The position numbers and the translations under genes are program-made. A stretch of 64,000 nucleotides of DNA from JAGRKR01 sp041397725. GTDB taxonomy: Bacteria; Pseudomonadota; Alphaproteobacteria; Rhizobiales; Hyphomicrobiaceae. The notes below the pieces were generated by a model. The model was not told the DNA's origin. It ran no database searches and worked only from the letters and a program-made list of their open reading frames with translations. The stretch lies in contig JAWKVZ010000006.1 in the NCBI GenBank assembly GCA_041397725.1, positions 186,001 to 250,000 of the forward strand. Direction: 5' to 3'. Shown here piece by piece: positions 60,143 to 64,000 of this stretch (position 1 is its first letter; every line of letters begins with the position of its first letter).

Positions 60143-61681
60143 ATGCCATTCGATCCCACCATGACTGATCTCACCGTCGGCGTCGTCGGCGCCGGCACGA
60201 TGGGCCGCGGCATCATCCAGGTCTCGGCACAAGGCGGCATGAACGTCATCGCCTACGACGAGAAGCCCGATGCCGCACCGGCCGCCAAGCAGTTCATCAA
60301 GGGCATGCTCGAGCGGCAGGTGGCGAAAGGTTCGCTGACCGAGGCCGACATGAAGGCGACCCTCGACCGCATTCGCATCGTCAACACGCTCGACGCCATG
60401 AAAGGTGCACACCTGATCGTGGAAGCGATCATCGAGCGCCTGGACATCAAGCAGGCGCTCTTCACCAAGCTCGATGCGATCGCCGGTCCCGAGACGATCA
60501 TCGCCTCGAACACCTCCTCCCTGCCGGTCACCGCCATTGCCGCCAAGTGCAAGCGTCAGGAGCGTTGCGCCGGCCTGCACTTCTTCAATCCAGTGCCGCT
60601 CATGCGCCTCGTCGAGGTCATCCCCGGCCTGAAGACGGCGCCGTGGGTGGTGGACGCGCTCGTGACCATCGGCAAGCGCATGACGCGCGAACCGGTACGC
60701 TGCATCGACAGCCCCGGCTTCCTCGTCAATCACATCGGCCGCGCACTCAATCCGGAGGCCATGCGCATTCTCTCGGAATGCATCGCCACGCACGCGGAGA
60801 TCGACCGCACCCTGACCGGCGCGCCGGGTTTCCGCATGGGTCCCTTCACGCTGATGGATCTCGTCGGCGCCGACGTCGGCCACGCCGTCATGGAGTCGCT
60901 CTACGGCCAGTTCTACAACGAGCCCGCATATGCCCCGTCGCCGCTGCTGGCGCTGCGCATCGCCGGCGGTCTCTTCGGCCAGAAGACGGGCCGGGGCTGG
61001 TACGAGTACGCGGAGGGCAAGAAGCTCGAGCCCGAGACGCGCGCCGTGCCGGCAGGCGCAGGACTGCCCGTGTGGGTGCAGCCGAGCGCTCACCATCCCG
61101 AGCTGCAGGCGCCGCTCATCGAGGTGCTGGCCAGGAGCGGAGCGCAGGTCGAGACGGGCGAGCGGCCGAGCGCGTCGGCCGTGATCATCGTGACGCCGCT
61201 TGGCCATGATGTCGCGACAGCCGCCAGGGATCTCGGGCTCGATTCGGCGCGCACCGTAGGCGTCGACGTCCTTTTCGGCATGAAGGGACCGCGCACACTC
61301 ATGGTGTCGCCGGCAACCGCACCAGCCATCCGCGACAGCGCCCATGCCATGCTGGCGGGCGACGGCCAGGCCGTCGTGGTCATCAACGACAGCCCGGGGT
61401 TCGTGGCGCAGCGCATCGTCGCCCAGATCGTCAACGTCGGCTGCAACATCGCTCAGCGCGGCATCGCCAGCCCCGACGACATCGACAAGGGCGCCAAGCT
61501 CGGACTCGGCTATCCCTTCGGACCGCTCGAGTGGGGCGACCGCATCGGCGCCGGGAACGTGCTGCACATCCTGGAGTGCCTGCTCTTCTTCTACGGCGAT
61601 CCGCGCTACCGCCCGAGCCCCTGGCTCAAGCGCAGGGCCATGCTCGGATTGCCGCTCTCCACGCCGGAGGGCCGCGCATGA
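60143..61681 (+). CDS. 3-Hydroxyacyl-CoA dehydrogenase (PaaH/FadB type)
   Basis: A 512-residue dehydrogenase, longer than the usual 280-320-residue single-domain enzyme because it has two C-terminal domains. The NAD loop is VGVVGAGTMGRGIIQVSA; the HAD signature is AGLHFFNPVPLMRLVEVI and the C-terminal domain repeats DSPGFLVNHIGRALNPEAMR and DSPGFVAQRIVAQIVNVG. This length and the double domain are typical of PaaH/PaaC from phenylacetate and related pathways. It oxidises 3-hydroxyacyl-CoA to 3-oxoacyl-CoA with NAD. The ATG at 60143 has AAGGGA nine bases upstream. It overlaps the SDR by four bases. Confidence 0.93.
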   Translation: MPFDPTMTDLTVGVVGAGTMGRGIIQVSAQGGMNVIAYDEKPDAAPAAKQFIKGMLERQVAKGSLTEADMKATLDRIRIVNTLDAMKGAHLIVEAIIERLDIKQALFTKLDAIAGPETIIASNTSSLPVTAIAAKCKRQERCAGLHFFNPVPLMRLVEVIPGLKTAPWVVDALVTIGKRMTREPVRCIDSPGFLVNHIGRALNPEAMRILSECIATHAEIDRTLTGAPGFRMGPFTLMDLVGADVGHAVMESLYGQFYNEPAYAPSPLLALRIAGGLFGQKTGRGWYEYAEGKKLEPETRAVPAGAGLPVWVQPSAHHPELQAPLIEVLARSGAQVETGERPSASAVIIVTPLGHDVATAARDLGLDSARTVGVDVLFGMKGPRTLMVSPATAPAIRDSAHAMLAGDGQAVVVINDSPGFVAQRIVAQIVNVGCNIAQRGIASPDDIDKGAKLGLGYPFGPLEWGDRIGAGNVLHILECLLFFYGDPRYRPSPWLKRRAMLGLPLSTPEGRA

Positions 61682-62394
61682 GCCGGCATGTCACGCTCGT
61701 CACGGGAGTTTCGAGAGGCATCGGCCTCGCCACGGCCCGCCGGCTCGCAGCTGACGGCCACCACGTGATCGGCCTCTCCCGCTCGGCACCGCCGGCTGGC
61801 ACGCCCTGCGAGTTCCACGAGGCCGATCTCGCGGACGCGGCTGGCACGGACGCGCTGCTCCGGGAGATCACGGGCAGGCACCAGATCACCGGCCTCGTCA
61901 ACAATGCCGGCGTGCCCGTTCCCGACAAGGCCGGCGAGGTCACTCTCGACGGCTTCGCGCAGGTGATCGCCGTCAATCTGAGGGCGGCGCTGCAATGCAT
62001 GCAAGCCTGCCTTCCGGCCATGCGTGCCGCCAAGTACGGGCGCATCGTCAACATTTCCAGTCGCGCCGCCCTGGGCAAGGCCGAACGCAATGTCTATGCC
62101 GCGTCCAAGGCCGGCATCATCGGGCTGACGCGCACGTGGGCGCTGGAGCTCGGCGCCGACGGCATCACCGTCAATGCCGTCGCGCCAGGTCCCGTCGTGA
62201 CCGAGCTCTACGAACGCAACAACTCGGAGGAGCTCATCCGGCGCACGGCCGAGGCCATGCCGCTGCGGCGCCTCGGCCGTCCGGAGGATATCGCCTCGGT
62301 CATCGCCTTCTTCATGGGTCCCGATTCCAGCTTCGTCACCGGCCAGACGCTCTACGCCTGTGGCGGCATGAGCGTCGGCCAGGCCCCGATCTGA
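61678..62394 (+). CDS. FabG-like short-chain dehydrogenase/reductase
   Basis: A 238-residue SDR with an intact active site: the dinucleotide loop TGVSRGIGLATARR, NNAG at 79-82, Ser in VNISSRAALG, and YAASK with catalytic Tyr and Lys. The enzyme reduces or oxidises a ketone/alcohol with NAD(P)(H), probably a 3-oxoacyl ester or a product of the preceding enzymes. The ATG overlaps the 3-hydroxyacyl-CoA dehydrogenase stop by four bases, so it is coupled. It contrasts with the SDR at 37732, in which Ser and Tyr are missing. Confidence 0.92.
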   Translation: MSRHVTLVTGVSRGIGLATARRLAADGHHVIGLSRSAPPAGTPCEFHEADLADAAGTDALLREITGRHQITGLVNNAGVPVPDKAGEVTLDGFAQVIAVNLRAALQCMQACLPAMRAAKYGRIVNISSRAALGKAERNVYAASKAGIIGLTRTWALELGADGITVNAVAPGPVVTELYERNNSEELIRRTAEAMPLRRLGRPEDIASVIAFFMGPDSSFVTGQTLYACGGMSVGQAPI

Positions 62395-62455
62395 CGGCAA
62401 TCCGCACTCGACTGTTTCCGCCTGCTCCAACCGGCACACCACAGGACGCAAACTC

Positions 62456-64000
62456 ATGTCATTCGAGCGCCTCTTCCATCCTCGCGGCGTAGCGATCATC
62501 GGCGCCTCCGCCGACCCGAGCCGCATCGGTGGCCACCCGCTCAAGGCCCTCGTCAAAGCCGGCTACAAGGGTGGCCTCTATCCGGTCAATCCGAAGTATC
62601 CAGAGCTTGCGGGCTTCACGTGCTACCCGGATGCCAAGAGCATCAAGGGCGCGTGCGACCTCGCCGTCGTCGCGGTCCCCGCGCCGATGGTCTCCGCGGC
62701 GATCCGCGACGTGGCTGCGGCAGGCATCAGCTACGCCGTCATCCTGACCGCCGGCTTTCGCGAGACGGGCGGCGACGGCATCAACCTCGAGACCGAGCTG
62801 AAGAAGACCCTCGCCGAGACGGGCGTACGAGCCATCGGCCCGAACTGCCAGGGCATGCTGTCAGTGCCGGCGCGCGTCTGGGCGGCCTTCGGCAGCGTCT
62901 CGGAGGAAACGGACCTCAGGCTCGGCGAGGTCTCCGGCGCCTTCCAGTCCGGCGGCTTCGGCTATGCCATCATCAACCTCGCGGAATTGCAGGGCGTCGG
63001 CTTCCGCTACTGCGTCTCGACCGGCAACGAGACCGACGTGACCATGCCGGAGCTGCTGTCGGCGTTCCTCGACGACGACGGCACCAAGCTGGCCTTCGGG
63101 TACATGGAAGGCACGCCCGACGCACGCAGTCTGCTCGATCTCGGCCGCAAGTCGCTCGAGACCGGCAAGCCGGTGCTGCTGTGGAAGGGCGGCATTACCG
63201 AGACCGGCGCCAAGGCCGCCGCCTCTCACACCGCCAACATGACCGGACGCGCCGACCTCTATCGCGCCGCCTTCCGGCAGGCCGGCATCGTCGAGGTGGA
63301 CGATGTCGAGCCTATCGTCGACATCGCCGCCATCATCAAGCACGGCCGGCTGCCCAGGGGTCCGAACGTCGGCGTCCTCTCGGTCTCCGGCGGCTCCGGC
63401 GTCGTATTCGCCGACCGCGCCGTCGAGGAAGGCCTGGCGCTGCCGCCCTTCTCCGACGAGACCATGCGCAAGCTCCGCGACATCGTTCCGGCGTTCGGAT
63501 CGGCCGCAAATCCGGCCGACGTCACGGCAGGCGTCTTCAACAACCTCAAGCTGATCACCAGTACGCTCGACATCGTGCTCGAAGATCCCGGCATCGACCA
63601 GCTCGTTGTGCTGCTGGCCTCGGTTCCCGGCGATCCCGCGCTCAAGGCGGCCGAAGCGATCATCTCGGCCTCCAAGCGGTCCGACAAGCCGGTGCTGCTG
63701 GCGTGGTCCGGCCGCAAGAGCCGCTCGGAAGCCGCATGGAAACTCCTCGAGGACGCGCGCATTCCCTTCATCACCACGCCGGCGCGCCTGGCCAAGGCCA
63801 TGGCGGCCGTCACGCGCTTCGCGCTGGACCGCGAACGCCTGCTCGGGCGCAAGATGCCGGCGCCGTTACCCTACAAGGGGCAGCCGCTGCCGGACAGTGC
63901 CGTATCGCTCAGCGAGTCCGAGAGCAAGGAGCTGCTGCGCTCCTACGGCGTTGCGGTGACCAAGGAGATCGTCGTGCCGGAGGGCAAGGACGTCGTCGCG
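62456..64000 (+). CDS. ADP-forming acyl-CoA synthetase, CoA-binding domain first; 3' end beyond the window
   Basis: 515 codons are visible without a stop. The CoA-binding domain is at the N-terminus (LFHPRGVAIIGASADPSRIG), the ligase part has phosphohistidine His258 in AASHTANMTGRADLYRAAF, and the last 30 residues (SESESKELLRSYGVAVTKEI) begin the ATP-grasp domain. So the order is the usual bacterial one and the reverse of the synthetase at 45347. It forms acyl-CoA from acid, CoA and ATP, releasing ADP. It lies 61 bases after the SDR, and AGGA lies about ten bases before the ATG. The missing part is about 200 residues. Confidence 0.92.
   Translation, partial: MSFERLFHPRGVAIIGASADPSRIGGHPLKALVKAGYKGGLYPVNPKYPELAGFTCYPDAKSIKGACDLAVVAVPAPMVSAAIRDVAAAGISYAVILTAGFRETGGDGINLETELKKTLAETGVRAIGPNCQGMLSVPARVWAAFGSVSEETDLRLGEVSGAFQSGGFGYAIINLAELQGVGFRYCVSTGNETDVTMPELLSAFLDDDGTKLAFGYMEGTPDARSLLDLGRKSLETGKPVLLWKGGITETGAKAAASHTANMTGRADLYRAAFRQAGIVEVDDVEPIVDIAAIIKHGRLPRGPNVGVLSVSGGSGVVFADRAVEEGLALPPFSDETMRKLRDIVPAFGSAANPADVTAGVFNNLKLITSTLDIVLEDPGIDQLVVLLASVPGDPALKAAEAIISASKRSDKPVLLAWSGRKSRSEAAWKLLEDARIPFITTPARLAKAMAAVTRFALDRERLLGRKMPAPLPYKGQPLPDSAVSLSESESKELLRSYGVAVTKEIVVPEGKDVVA

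Overview
The window is one contiguous stretch of GC-rich, gene-dense chromosomal DNA. It fits an alphaproteobacterium, most likely in the order Hyphomicrobiales. The reasons are the high GC content, the many tripartite solute transporters of the TctABC and TRAP-TAXI types, the DUF4169 and ribbon-helix-helix small genes, and the RsmD/RluB/TadA housekeeping block. The lineage is inferred from gene content and was not tested. I see no rRNA, tRNA, CRISPR array, insertion sequence or phage gene.

Positions 1-7134 hold the start of a 3-hydroxyisobutyrate-type dehydrogenase, a PAS-like protein, an orphan GNAT-like protein, an XRE regulator, a small unknown gene, then an EamA exporter and RNA-modification genes (rsmD, rluB, tadA) and an EVE-domain protein.

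Positions 7256-16662 are the most unusual part. Seven minus-strand genes follow one another with overlapping or nearly touching ends: a class I HMG-CoA reductase with all four catalytic residues, a UbiA prenyltransferase, a large rifampicin-phosphotransferase-like enzyme (ATP-grasp plus swivelling His domain), a BtaA-like 3-amino-3-carboxypropyl transferase, a phytol/dolichol-kinase-like membrane protein with an extra membrane half, a GNAT acyltransferase, and an OleC-like AMP-forming ligase. I do not recognise a described pathway with this gene set. It looks like a dedicated route to an isoprenoid- or acyl-derived polar lipid or small molecule.

Positions 16799-24604 carry a flavin monooxygenase whose central segment is read in a shifted frame, then a Ser/Thr signalling island (PP2C phosphatase, two FHA proteins, a divergent WD40-propeller kinase) and small genes. 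Positions 24113-32408 form a likely uptake/catabolic unit: TRAP-TAXI transporter, gamma-glutamyltransferase, two-component flavin monooxygenase, and a divergent M20 peptidase.

Positions 32451-43747 contain two complete TctABC transporters with associated catabolic genes: an aspartate-dehydrogenase-like protein, a TauE exporter, an SDR lacking its catalytic residues, an IclR regulator and an enolase-superfamily enzyme. In both transporters strong hairpins lie between the binding-protein gene and the permease genes. Positions 43799-52072 hold a carboxyltransferase without a biotin carboxylase, an ADP-forming acyl-CoA synthetase, a BisC-like molybdoenzyme, an EamA transporter and another M20 peptidase.

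Positions 52124-64000 are acyl-CoA and nitrile/thiocyanate metabolism. There is a three-gene cobalt-type nitrile hydratase/thiocyanate hydrolase with a split beta subunit. A minus-strand unit follows (OB-fold, Cys-less thiolase, MaoC hydratase, nitroreductase, flavoprotein dehydrogenase) ending in a good intrinsic terminator. It is divergent from a plus-strand beta-oxidation-like operon (enoyl-CoA hydratase, 3-hydroxyacyl-CoA dehydrogenase, SDR, a second ADP-forming synthetase running off the end). Overlapping inverted repeats sit in the promoter between them.
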